DNA of 13,090 bases from CAZOWL01 sp964583605 (GTDB lineage Bacteria; Pseudomonadota; Gammaproteobacteria; Chromatiales; Chromatiaceae). The stretch is from positions 1 to 13,090 of the forward strand of contig CAZOWL010000106.1 in the NCBI GenBank assembly GCA_964583605.1. Direction: 5' to 3'. This document shows, piece by piece, positions 7,508 to 13,090 of the stretch. Below the pieces are notes generated by a model. That model worked only from the letters and a program-made list of their open reading frames with translations, was not told where the DNA came from and did not search any database. Position 1 is the first letter of the stretch. Each line of letters starts with the position of its first letter. The position numbers were made by a program, and so were the translations under genes.

Positions 7508-7525
7508 TGTCGCGACCAAGGTCTT

Positions 7526-8503
7526 TCAGGCCGGCGGTCCGTCGTCCTGCCGATAGAGATCGGCGGCGGCCGCGAGCCGCTCGGCGACCATCGCCCGCAG
7601 CGCGGGCGGGGCGATGACCTCGACCTCCGGGCCGTACTTGAGGATGTCCATCAAGAGCTCGCGGGGGTCGGAGTAGGGGATCTGGAGCTGGTAGCGGCCC
7701 GCGAACCAATGGCCGATCTGGTCCGGGTGCCAGGTCTCGTCGGCGACCCAGCGCGAGGCCTGAGCGCCGAAGCGCAGCACGACCCAGTCCTTGGCGCTCC
7801 CGGAGAAGATGCCGAAGCTGGCGCCGAGGAAACGGTCGAGCGCCCGCGGATCGGTCTGGGTGGCCTCCTCGGGCAGGGTCTTGGCGTGGCGGATGCGGTC
7901 GAGCGAGAAGAGGCGCAGTGCGGCGGCCGTCTCGCAGTGTGCGGCTAGGTACCAGTTGTCCCGATAGCGCAGCAGGCGTTGCGGGTGGACGGTGCGCTCG
8001 CTCTGCCGATCGCGCTCGCGGCTATGGTAGTGGATCAGTAGGCGGCGGCCTTCGAGCACCGCGCCGGCGACCGTGCCGAAGCGCTCCGGATGGGTGTGAC
8101 GGGGGGCGAAGGGCTGGAGGCGGATGCGCTCGTCGACCGTCGCGGCGCTATGTCCGCTTTGCCCGAGGAGGGCGCGGACGCGGGCGCGTAGCGGGCCGAT
8201 GTAGGGCGTCAGCAAGCCCGGCTAAACCGACTCGAACAGGTGCGCGCTGGCGAGCAGGGCGTAGAGCTCGCTCTCGTTCAGCCAGAGGCCGGGGAGCTCG
8301 AATTGCGGCGCGGTCGGCTGGTAGCGATAGCCGTTGCTGGCCCGGTCGTAGGCGATCGGCGCACCCATGAAGTCCTTCATGTAGCCCAGGTCGCGCACCA
8401 CCGTCGCCCTTGATGCATCGAGCTCTGTTTGCAGCTGGGCGAGCGAGCGCGGCTTCTCTTGAAGCAGGGCGTGCAGTCGAAAGATGCGCTCGGCCCGGTT
8501 CAT
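7526..8503 (-). pseudogene. WYL-domain HTH transcriptional regulator with one in-frame amber stop
   Basis: Two pieces in the same frame make a standard regulator of about 324 residues. Piece 1 (8503-8225, 93 codons) is an N-terminal winged helix: MNRAERIFRLHALLQEKPRS, then LQTELDASRATVVRDLGYMK, ending HLFESV. Then comes TAG (8224-8222), then in frame PGLLTPYIGPLRARVRALLG and the WYL domain, RLLIHYHSRERD, RTVHPQRLLRYRDNWYLAAH and RLFSLDRI, followed by a C-terminal extension. In relatives the position before PGLL is typically glutamine, so CAG-to-TAG explains the break. WYL proteins bind ligands and commonly control defence loci, and this type often precedes type I-C cas operons. Whether it is inactive, suppressed, re-initiated at the TTG at 8215, or a sequencing error cannot be told here. 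Confidence 0.87.
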
Positions 8504-8615
8504 AGGCAATGAATCCAACGGCTCTCAAGGAGCAGCCGATTTGTCGGCCATCCCCGCCGCGCCCCGGCAAGGAACCCTGTCGTGCCCCCCGGACGTGTGA
8601 CCCCAGCCCTCAGGC
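8504..8615. other. Intergenic gap, WYL start to RES toxin stop
   Basis: This 112-bp stretch precedes the WYL gene and should hold its promoter. No clear -10/-35 pair and no strong hairpin were recognised. Confidence 0.3.
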
Positions 8616-9251
8616 CTACAGCAGGAAGTAGTTGAGCCGCACGGCGGCGTTGCGCAGCATCAGGCGCAGGGCCTGGTCGGCCAGGGCGCGGTGGAAGGAT
8701 GGCCGCGCCGGAATGGCCACCGCAGCTCGCTCGTAAAGGGCAAGGCTTGGACGATTTTCGTGCATACAGGAGGCATAGTGGAGCCCCTGGATCTGCGGGT
8801 AGGCCTCGTAGAAGGCCCGCGACCAGGCGCGCGCCCGCGGCCGGGGGCCGCAATTGATGAGCATTGAGGCACCGGCACGGGTCGGGTAGGCCCCGGTGAG
8901 GTCGAGCAGCTCCACATCCGCCGCTAGCTCGTAGGCCACAAGCCAGGGCAAGCGTGCGGCACGATCGATGACGCGTGAATCCTGGAAGACCTCGGCCAGA
9001 GGAGTGACGCCATCCAGGGCCAGGTACTGGATCGCCCGCGTCTGGTCCATGGGCTCACCGCGCGCGCCCGGAAGCTGATGGTCGAACCGCGCCGTGGTCG
9101 GGCCGAAGGTGCGCATCTGGCTCCAGCGGCCCGGATGAGGGCCACCCCGGAAGTAGGCGCGCCAGACACGGGTGCCCGCTCGCAGGCGAATGATCGCCGG
9201 CTCGATCCTGGCCAGGTCGCTGGGCTGAGGCGGGCTCGGAAGCTTCGGCAA
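8616..9251 (-). CDS. RES-domain toxin (NAD+ phosphorylase/ADP-ribosyl family) of a toxin-antitoxin module
   Basis: A 211-residue RES-domain protein. RES toxins such as MbcT degrade NAD+ (or, for ParT, ADP-ribosylate targets) and stop growth unless bound by the antitoxin. Seen: the R/Y/G pattern AGTRVWRAYFRGGPHPGRWSQ (Arg31 in RVWRAYF), TFGPTTARFDHQL, the catalytic glutamate in PLAEVFQDSR (Glu87), LLDLTGAYPTRAGAS, GPRPRARAWSRAFYEAYP, and the serine in HYASCMHE (Ser161), with a C-terminal RLNYFLL. All family key positions appear kept. The start is TTG at 9251 with GAGG eight bases upstream; an in-frame TGA lies eight codons before it. The antitoxin gene lies upstream on the same strand but 173 bp away, more than usual for such pairs. 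Confidence 0.92.
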   Translation of the reverse strand: MPKLPSPPQPSDLARIEPAIIRLRAGTRVWRAYFRGGPHPGRWSQMRTFGPTTARFDHQLPGARGEPMDQTRAIQYLALDGVTPLAEVFQDSRVIDRAARLPWLVAYELAADVELLDLTGAYPTRAGASMLINCGPRPRARAWSRAFYEAYPQIQGLHYASCMHENRPSLALYERAAVAIPARPSFHRALADQALRLMLRNAAVRLNYFLL

Positions 9252-9424
9252 CGGATCGGCCTCGGGCGTGCATCACTCGAGCGAGGCTGGGCGGTACGCG
9301 TGGCTTACTGGAGTGCGGGACTGCGACTCGCAAGCTGACCTCGATGTCCGGCGGATGAAGTAGCTTACATGCTTGGTCTCTAGAGACTGCAACGCAGGGG
9401 GTCGCGCACTCCTCAAGACCGGGC
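9252..9424. other. Spacer between antitoxin and RES toxin genes, with 12-bp palindrome
   Basis: 173 bp without a recognisable gene. It contains a perfect palindrome, GTCTCTAGAGAC at 9376-9387, that could be a protein-binding site. RES operons normally have little or no gap, so the space may hold a secondary promoter or the remains of an insertion or deletion; nothing decides this from sequence alone. Confidence 0.35.
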
Positions 9425-10039
9425 TCAGAGGTCTCGCGCGAGGTCGGCCACCGGCCTGGGGTCGCGGCCGGCGAGCAGCCAGTCCCGGGGGCTGATGGCC
9501 TTGTCCGAGGCCGCATCGTCCGTCAGCTCCGTGCTTGGCGAGGTGAACCAGCGCCACACGGTGACCGGATGCAGGTCCGGGCTCAGGGCCGGAAACACCT
9601 GCTCGATGCCGGGGACGACACCCTTGACGGTGCGCGTCCCCTTGCGCTCCTCGACCTGGAACTGAAAGAGCGGCAGCAGCCAACTACGGCCGCGACGGAT
9701 ACCGTACAGCGAGCGCTGGAGGAGACGCTGGCGGATGCGGCTCTCGTTGCGTCCGAGCGCACCGGCGACCGACTTGATCGTCAGCGCGGTCTCCATCAGG
9801 GCCGAGTAGGCGGCGGAGGCGCGGGCGATGGGATCGTCCCGCTCGGAGGGGCCGGCATCCACGTCGAAGCCGCCGCTGCGCAACACCTCGAGTTCCGCCT
9901 CCGGCAGCTCCTGGGCCGCCGGGATCAGGGCGCCCTCCTCCATCGCCGCAACAGACTCGATGAGATACTCGGCAAGCTGGTGCGGTGAGGCCGTGATACC
10001 GTGGGCCTCGAGCACCGCCCGCAGATTTGCCTCTGCCAT
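9425..10039 (-). CDS. RES-partner antitoxin with HTH and MbcA/ParS-like C-terminal domain
   Basis: A 204-residue protein placed upstream of the RES toxin on the same strand. Seen: an N-terminal helical part, a likely helix-turn-helix near residues 85-116 (LTIKSVAGALGRNESRIRQ), and a C-terminal segment around residues 145-204 with VTVWRWFTSP and SPRDWLLAGRDPRPVADLA. The latter matches the toxin-binding domain found in Xre/MbcA/ParS antitoxins, where the tail plugs the RES active site. As in other such modules it probably represses its own operon. The HTH differs from the usual Xre-type, so it belongs to a less typical antitoxin class. The start is the ATG at 10039; the ribosome site is weak. 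Its stop is 173 bp before the toxin start. Confidence 0.82.
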   Translation of the reverse strand: MAEANLRAVLEAHGITASPHQLAEYLIESVAAMEEGALIPAAQELPEAELEVLRSGGFDVDAGPSERDDPIARASAAYSALMETALTIKSVAGALGRNESRIRQRLLQRSLYGIRRGRSWLLPLFQFQVEERKGTRTVKGVVPGIEQVFPALSPDLHPVTVWRWFTSPSTELTDDAASDKAISPRDWLLAGRDPRPVADLARDL

Positions 10040-10075
10040 GGCTAGTGCTTTCTACGGTTGTTAATCATCGTTAGG

Positions 10076-10104
10076 AGTATAGCACCAGGTGCCGCCGGCC
10101 AACG
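10076..10104 (-). promoter_or_regulatory. Putative promoter/operator of the RES toxin-antitoxin operon
   Basis: On the minus strand a good -10 (TATACT, 10081-10076) lies about 37 bp before the antitoxin ATG. A weak -35 (TTGGCC) lies 15 bases upstream of it. Between them is an 11-base inverted repeat, GCACCTGGTGC (10092-10082), abutting the -10. An operator overlapping the promoter is expected for an autoregulated toxin-antitoxin operon; assignment is by eye. Confidence 0.4.
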
Positions 10105-10305
10105 GATCGCCGAGCCTGACTCTGTGCGCTTCGCTTGACAACCGGACGCCAACGGGCCGCCAGCGCTGCGCCGGACTTGCCTTGCCAGCGCGGCGTTGCA
10201 GGCGAGGCATCATGGTGCGAGTGCCTTGCTCCGTCACGACATGGACACCGCCGGCCTGTATCGTGATGGGAGAGAATCGCCCGTGCCGCCGAGGTCCACC
10301 CGTTG
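10105..10305. other. Divergent intergenic region between antitoxin and PHP gene
   Basis: This completes a gap of about 265 bp between the divergent antitoxin and PHP genes. Open frames are present on both strands but none resembles a family I recognise. It should contain the plus-strand promoter of the PHP gene; I could not identify one with confidence. GAGG at 10291-10294 is the likely ribosome site of that gene. Confidence 0.35.
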
Positions 10306-10935
10306 ATGAGATCACCGATACTGCCGCAAGACCTCCACATCCATACGACCTGGTCGTGCTACGACGATGCGGTTGTTCCCGAGCAGACGATCGAGCTGGT
10401 CGCGAGCCTGAGACACGCCCAGGTCGTCGGCATCAGCGATCACTTCGAGCACATCGCGCAACGGTTCGATGACTATGCCGCCGCCGTCCGGGCGGCCGGG
10501 CTCAAGGTCGGGATGGAGGTGAATGGTCACGAATGGGTCGACGCGGCACTCGCTGTCGCCTGCGATTACCGGATCTTTCACTGCTTCGACCGCGCCGAGG
10601 ACTACTCGGCCTTGGACCGGCTCCTCGCGAGCGGGAATCCGGTCATCGTCGCCCACCCCAACGCGTTGGAGACGGATCTCGCCCGCGTCGCCCCGGAGTG
10701 CCTGATCGAGCTCAACAACCGCTACGTCTGGCGCTGCGATTGGCGCACCTACTACGGGCCTTTTGTCGAGCGCTTCGACTTCGTGATCGGCTCCGACGCC
10801 CACCAGCCGAACTGGATCGGCCAGAGCGTTGCGCGGCATGTTGCGGCCGCGCTCGGCGTGCGCGAGCGGTTGCTGTTTGCGCCGGAAGACGCGCGGGAGA
10901 GCACCCGCGTCGCAGCACGGGCACAGCCGGGTTGA
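10306..10935 (+). CDS. PHP-domain metal-dependent phosphoesterase
   Basis: A 209-residue stand-alone PHP (polymerase and histidinol phosphatase) domain, an enzyme fold that hydrolyses phosphate esters with a two- or three-metal centre. Seen: motif I DLHIHTTWS (His11, His13), GISDH (Asp45, His46), the GMEVNG glutamate (Glu71), VAHPNA (His117), and IGSDAHQPNW (Asp164, His166). The full set of metal ligands is therefore present. The substrate is unknown: it is too short for PolX, DnaE or the typical YcdX, and close in size to histidinol-phosphatase-like or nucleotidase members. GAGG at 10291 lies 11 bases before the ATG; TTG at 10303 immediately before is an alternative start. It is divergent from the toxin module and no functional link is evident. 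Confidence 0.88.
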   Translation: MRSPILPQDLHIHTTWSCYDDAVVPEQTIELVASLRHAQVVGISDHFEHIAQRFDDYAAAVRAAGLKVGMEVNGHEWVDAALAVACDYRIFHCFDRAEDYSALDRLLASGNPVIVAHPNALETDLARVAPECLIELNNRYVWRCDWRTYYGPFVERFDFVIGSDAHQPNWIGQSVARHVAAALGVRERLLFAPEDARESTRVAARAQPG

Positions 10936-11040
10936 GCGCTGCGGGGCCGATGAGTGCCGTCCGCCGAGGAGGTGGGGCAGTCGTCGCAGGATCGGTATTC
11001 TAGCTCGCGAGCGGTGCCTGGGCACTGATCTCGGGGTGGC

Positions 11041-11208
11041 CTAGGGGGCGCGATTCTGTCGCTGTGGCTCTACACTGCTCCCTGGCTGCCGGGTCCGCCG
11101 GCGGAGCGCTTGATCCCGGTCCTCCTTTGTCTACTCTATTTTTCCCTCTATCACGCCGGTTAGCTCTTCACGAACTTCCAGTGGGACTTCCTGCTGCTCG
11201 AGGCCGGC
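11041..11208 (+). pseudogene. Fragment resembling a lipase maturation factor membrane protein
   Basis: One plus-strand frame reads LGGAILSLWLYTAPWLPG, then LIPVLLCLLYFSLYHAG, TAG at 11161, then in the same frame LFTNFQWDFLLLEAG and TGA at 11206-11208. The string resembles the lipase maturation factor (LMF) family, in which two hydrophobic helices precede a conserved G-Q-x-F-x-x-F-Q-W-D-x-L-L-L-E-x-G-F motif; here the TAG occupies the place of the Q (CAG-to-TAG). There is no start codon after an upstream TGA at 11026-11028. I therefore read it as a remnant of the N-terminal part, with the rest deleted. The match is from memory of the family and is short. Confidence 0.5.
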
Positions 11209-11461
11209 TGATTTCGGCGGCCAAGCAGGTGCACGGCCGCCCGCTCTTCCCGGCCGGAGAGTGGGTGCGGTGCGTCGAGCGTTTTCGCACCGCCGATCGT
11301 CATCACGTCGCCCCAAAGAGCGATCAGCAGTTGGTCGCGCCTGTAATGATCAGGTAACAATCATAGGTGTTGCTGATCCCGGCGGAAGGGATCATGGGAT
11401 GCTGCCTCCTGCGGCCAGGCTGGCTCCGAGGCCTGGGTCGCGTCATGGCTCCAGACCTCGA
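11209..11461. other. Gene-free stretch downstream of DUF190
   Basis: About 250 bp where open frames on both strands overlap and none resembles a known protein. A short inverted repeat (GATCCC at 11375-11380 and GGGATC at 11388-11393, 7-base loop) lies about 70-90 bp past the DUF190 stop. It lacks a T-tract and is only a weak candidate terminator. Confidence 0.35.
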
Positions 11462-11788
11462 TCACGATGCGCTCCCATTCGTGAAACCTGCCTCGATCGG
11501 CACCCGGATGTAGAACAGATTCAACTTCTCCTGGGCGAGGTGGGCCAGGAAGCGCTCGGCCTCCTGCTCGGTGACGACGAACCCGACTTCGACCGGCAGA
11601 TCACCCGCCAGCTCGAAGAAATGCTCTTCGTGCAGCCGGCCGTGTCGGCCGAATCCAGCGATCGCGCGAAAGGCCGAGCCACCGTGCAGACCGGCCTTCT
11701 TGGCCTCTTCCAAAAGCCATTCGTAAACCAGCTTACGGTGGTGGCGGCGATTCTCCGCCACATAGAACTTGAGAAAGCACCCGTGCAT
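11462..11788 (-). CDS. DUF190 family protein, partner of CrcB fluoride channel
   Basis: A 108-residue DUF190 protein. Seen: MHGCFLKFYVAENRRHH, VYEWLLEEAKKAGLHGGSA, FRAIAGFGRHGRLHEEHFFE and LAGDLPVEVGFVVTEQEAER, all typical of the family and in uninterrupted order. DUF190 genes regularly follow crcB (fluoride exporter) genes, and the small alpha/beta protein resembles the PII-like fold; its biochemical role is not settled. The start is the ATG at 11788 with GGAGA about eight bases upstream; the frame is open ten codons further without family similarity. The neighbouring crcB (11822 onwards) is broken while this gene is intact, so it may now be an orphan. Confidence 0.9.
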   Translation of the reverse strand: MHGCFLKFYVAENRRHHRKLVYEWLLEEAKKAGLHGGSAFRAIAGFGRHGRLHEEHFFELAGDLPVEVGFVVTEQEAERFLAHLAQEKLNLFYIRVPIEAGFTNGSAS

Positions 11789-11821
11789 GCTCGCGATCTC
11801 CAGAGGTCGAGGGAACAAGGA

Positions 11822-12215
11822 CTATCCGCTGCAAGAAGACCACCAATGCGCCAAGCCGATCCCCAAGGCAGTCATGGCTAGCACACCGAGCCGATGCGCA
11901 ACCATCGCGAGGCAGCTCCAGAGCATCTCGCGTCGCGATAGCAAGCTCACACGATAGCAGGCTCACAACTTCCGCCGAGAAGGTCGAGGAGGTGGTCAAA
12001 CCGCCAAGATAGCCCGTGATGACGAACAAGCGCACCTCCGGCGGCGTGCCAGGACGACGCTCGGTCTAGGCCACCGTAGCCCAACGGGCAGGCCACCGAG
12101 CAGATTGGGTCCGATCGTGTCCAGCAGTTTGGCAGGAGAGAATCGGGTGATGATTGGCCGATTCGATAGGCACGGCAAAGGCCGCAAGCAGTCTCCAAAG
12201 GTTCCGACCTTTCCC
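11822..12215 (-). pseudogene. crcB: crcB fluoride-channel pseudogene with several frameshifts
   Basis: Pieces of CrcB/Fluc, a small four-helix F- channel, are found in successive frames. First a weak N-terminal part (TACGLCRAYRIGQ, about 12200-12130), then TIGPNLLGGLPVGL (about 12120-12080), corresponding to the family NLLGG motif. After a shift comes PPEVRLFVITGYLGG, then LTTSSTFSAEVVSLLS (about 12045-11950), the strongly conserved GFLGGxTTFSTFSxE region. The normal reading then breaks at a 16-bp tandem duplication (11936-11967). Deleting one copy restores a plausible tail, LAMTALGIGLAHWW, ending at TAG 11824-11822. The TTSSTF shows a Phe-to-Ser change in the F- pathway motif. The 5' boundary is approximate. 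Confidence 0.8.
11936..11967. repeat. 16-bp tandem duplication inside crcB
   Basis: Two adjacent copies, CGATAGCAAGCTCACA (11936-11951) and CGATAGCAGGCTCACA (11952-11967), differ at one base. Sixteen is not a multiple of three, so the duplication shifts the reading frame of crcB. Removing one copy restores a CrcB-like C-terminus. Confidence 0.88.
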
Positions 12216-12229
12216 GCGGCCGACGATGT

Positions 12230-12370
12230 TTAGGCCGGTTCCGAGAAAGGGCCGACGACTACCGTTGCAAGCACCGCGACCACAACCACCAGCCAGGGCG
12301 TTGGCTTCCAGGCCGTGAGCAGGATGAAGGCGGTCAGCGCGACAGCGAAACGACACCTTCCAGTTGGCAT
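12230..12370 (-). CDS. Small two-helix membrane ORF, possibly the tail of a chromate-type transporter
   Basis: A 46-codon frame from ATG 12370 to TAA 12232-12230. It encodes RFAVALTAFILLTAW, a short KPTP turn, and WLVVVVAVLATVVVG, i.e. two hydrophobic helices with a loop. An in-frame TGA sits a few codons before the ATG. The pattern resembles the last two helices of ChrA-type chromate transporters, so it may be a remnant left by deletion rather than a true small gene. It lies between the broken crcB and the broken ABC transporter, supporting decay. The ORF and its hydrophobicity are visible; the family suggestion is weak. Confidence 0.4.
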   Translation of the reverse strand: MPTGRCRFAVALTAFILLTAWKPTPWLVVVVAVLATVVVGPFSEPA

Positions 12371-12401
12371 CGCGCGGTCTGGGCTCAGTCAGACATCATG
12401 G

Positions 12402-12429
12402 ACTTTGTTCCCGCTCGGTGGGACAAAGT
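12402..12429 (-). terminator. Hairpin downstream of the ABC permease remnant
   Basis: ACTTTGTTCCC (12402-12412) and GGGACAAAGT (12420-12429) pair over ten bases with a single bulged T, around a 7-base loop. It lies 20 bp beyond the permease stop on the minus strand, a natural terminator place. No T-tract follows, so it could instead be an element-derived inverted repeat. Confidence 0.45.
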
Positions 12430-12448
12430 GTTGACGGCGGACACGGCT

Positions 12449-12965
<517 letters not shown>

Positions 12966-13008
12966 CGACGCCTCCGATGCAGGCTGTCTTCAAGCCGGAT
13001 AGTCGGTC

Positions 13009-13090
13009 TTACTTGAGATAGGACCGCAAGACGCTGACGACCTGCTCGAGATCCTCGCGCCGTTGCTGCGGGGTTCGATCCTCTGCCGCC
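13009..13090 (-). CDS. 3' end of an unidentified gene
   Basis: A minus-strand frame enters from the right edge and ends at TAA 13011-13009, with about 26 codons visible. Its tail is charged and helix-like, QQRREDLEQVVSVLRSYLK. It lies 43 bp before the ABC ATPase start on the same strand, so it could be the preceding gene of that operon. Too little is present to assign a family. Confidence 0.4.
   Translation of the reverse strand, partial: AAEDRTPQQRREDLEQVVSVLRSYLK

Noticed and set aside
11003..11012. Palindrome GCTCGCGAGC after the PHP gene
   Set aside because: Ten bases of high G+C palindrome is expected by chance here and has no T-tract or promoter context.
10312..11025. Long minus-strand open frame opposite the PHP gene
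   Set aside because: The plus strand has a complete set of PHP metal ligands; the opposite frame is an artefact of high G+C.
8222..11163. Reassignment of TAG as glutamine, because TAG interrupts both the WYL gene and the LMF-like fragment at likely Gln positions
   Set aside because: TAG also ends the RES toxin at its natural C-terminus and the reconstructed crcB; two CAG-to-TAG transitions are better explained by decay or errors.
11064..11357. 97-codon plus-strand frame downstream of PHP
   Set aside because: Arginine- and proline-rich with no family pattern, competes with minus-strand frames, and overlaps the better LMF-like reading in another frame.

Overview
The window is bacterial DNA and looks like a high-G+C proteobacterium. 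The flanking genes are very GC-rich, and the gene content (type I-C-like cas genes with a WYL regulator, a RES toxin module, a crcB/DUF190 pair) would suit a gammaproteobacterium such as a purple sulfur bacterium. That placement is inference from style and families only.

Left part (1-6735, all minus strand, transcribed right to left): a compact interference operon of type I-C character in the order cas5, cas8c-like, cas7, cas3, a DUF433 gene and cas4. Cas4 runs off the left edge. cas1, cas2 and the CRISPR array are presumably beyond it; no array is visible here. The genes are tightly coupled: 11-bp cas5/cas8 overlap, 16-bp cas8-cas7 gap, ATGA overlaps at cas7/cas3 and cas3/DUF433, and a GTGA overlap at DUF433/cas4. 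An in-frame ATG near the cas8 3' end has a strong Shine-Dalgarno match and would give a 132-residue product, as expected for the internally translated Cas11c small subunit. Together these genes would supply Cascade (Cas5, Cas8, Cas7, Cas11), the Cas3 nuclease-helicase, and the Cas4 adaptation nuclease. There is no cas6, and Cas5 seems to lack two of the three residues known for Cas5d-type crRNA cleavage.

Junction (6736-8503, minus): upstream of cas5 is a GC-rich HD-domain fragment of a second, unrelated Cas3 (about 200 residues, no helicase). Before that is a WYL-family regulator interrupted by one in-frame amber codon. The simplest reading is that an older WYL-cas3-cas5-cas8-cas7-cas4 locus had its interference genes replaced by a lower-G+C cassette, leaving the cas3 start as a scar.

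Middle (8616-10935): a RES-type NAD+-degrading toxin with its upstream MbcA/ParS-like antitoxin (minus), then a divergent PHP-domain phosphoesterase (plus).

Right part (10936-13090): a decaying area. It holds a fragment resembling a lipase maturation factor (plus), an intact DUF190 gene, and a crcB fluoride-channel pseudogene whose C-terminal frameshift is explained by a 16-bp tandem duplication. It also holds a 46-codon two-helix membrane ORF and an ABC transporter in which the ATPase start is joined to the permease end by a large deletion. The 3' end of one more minus-strand gene lies at the right edge.
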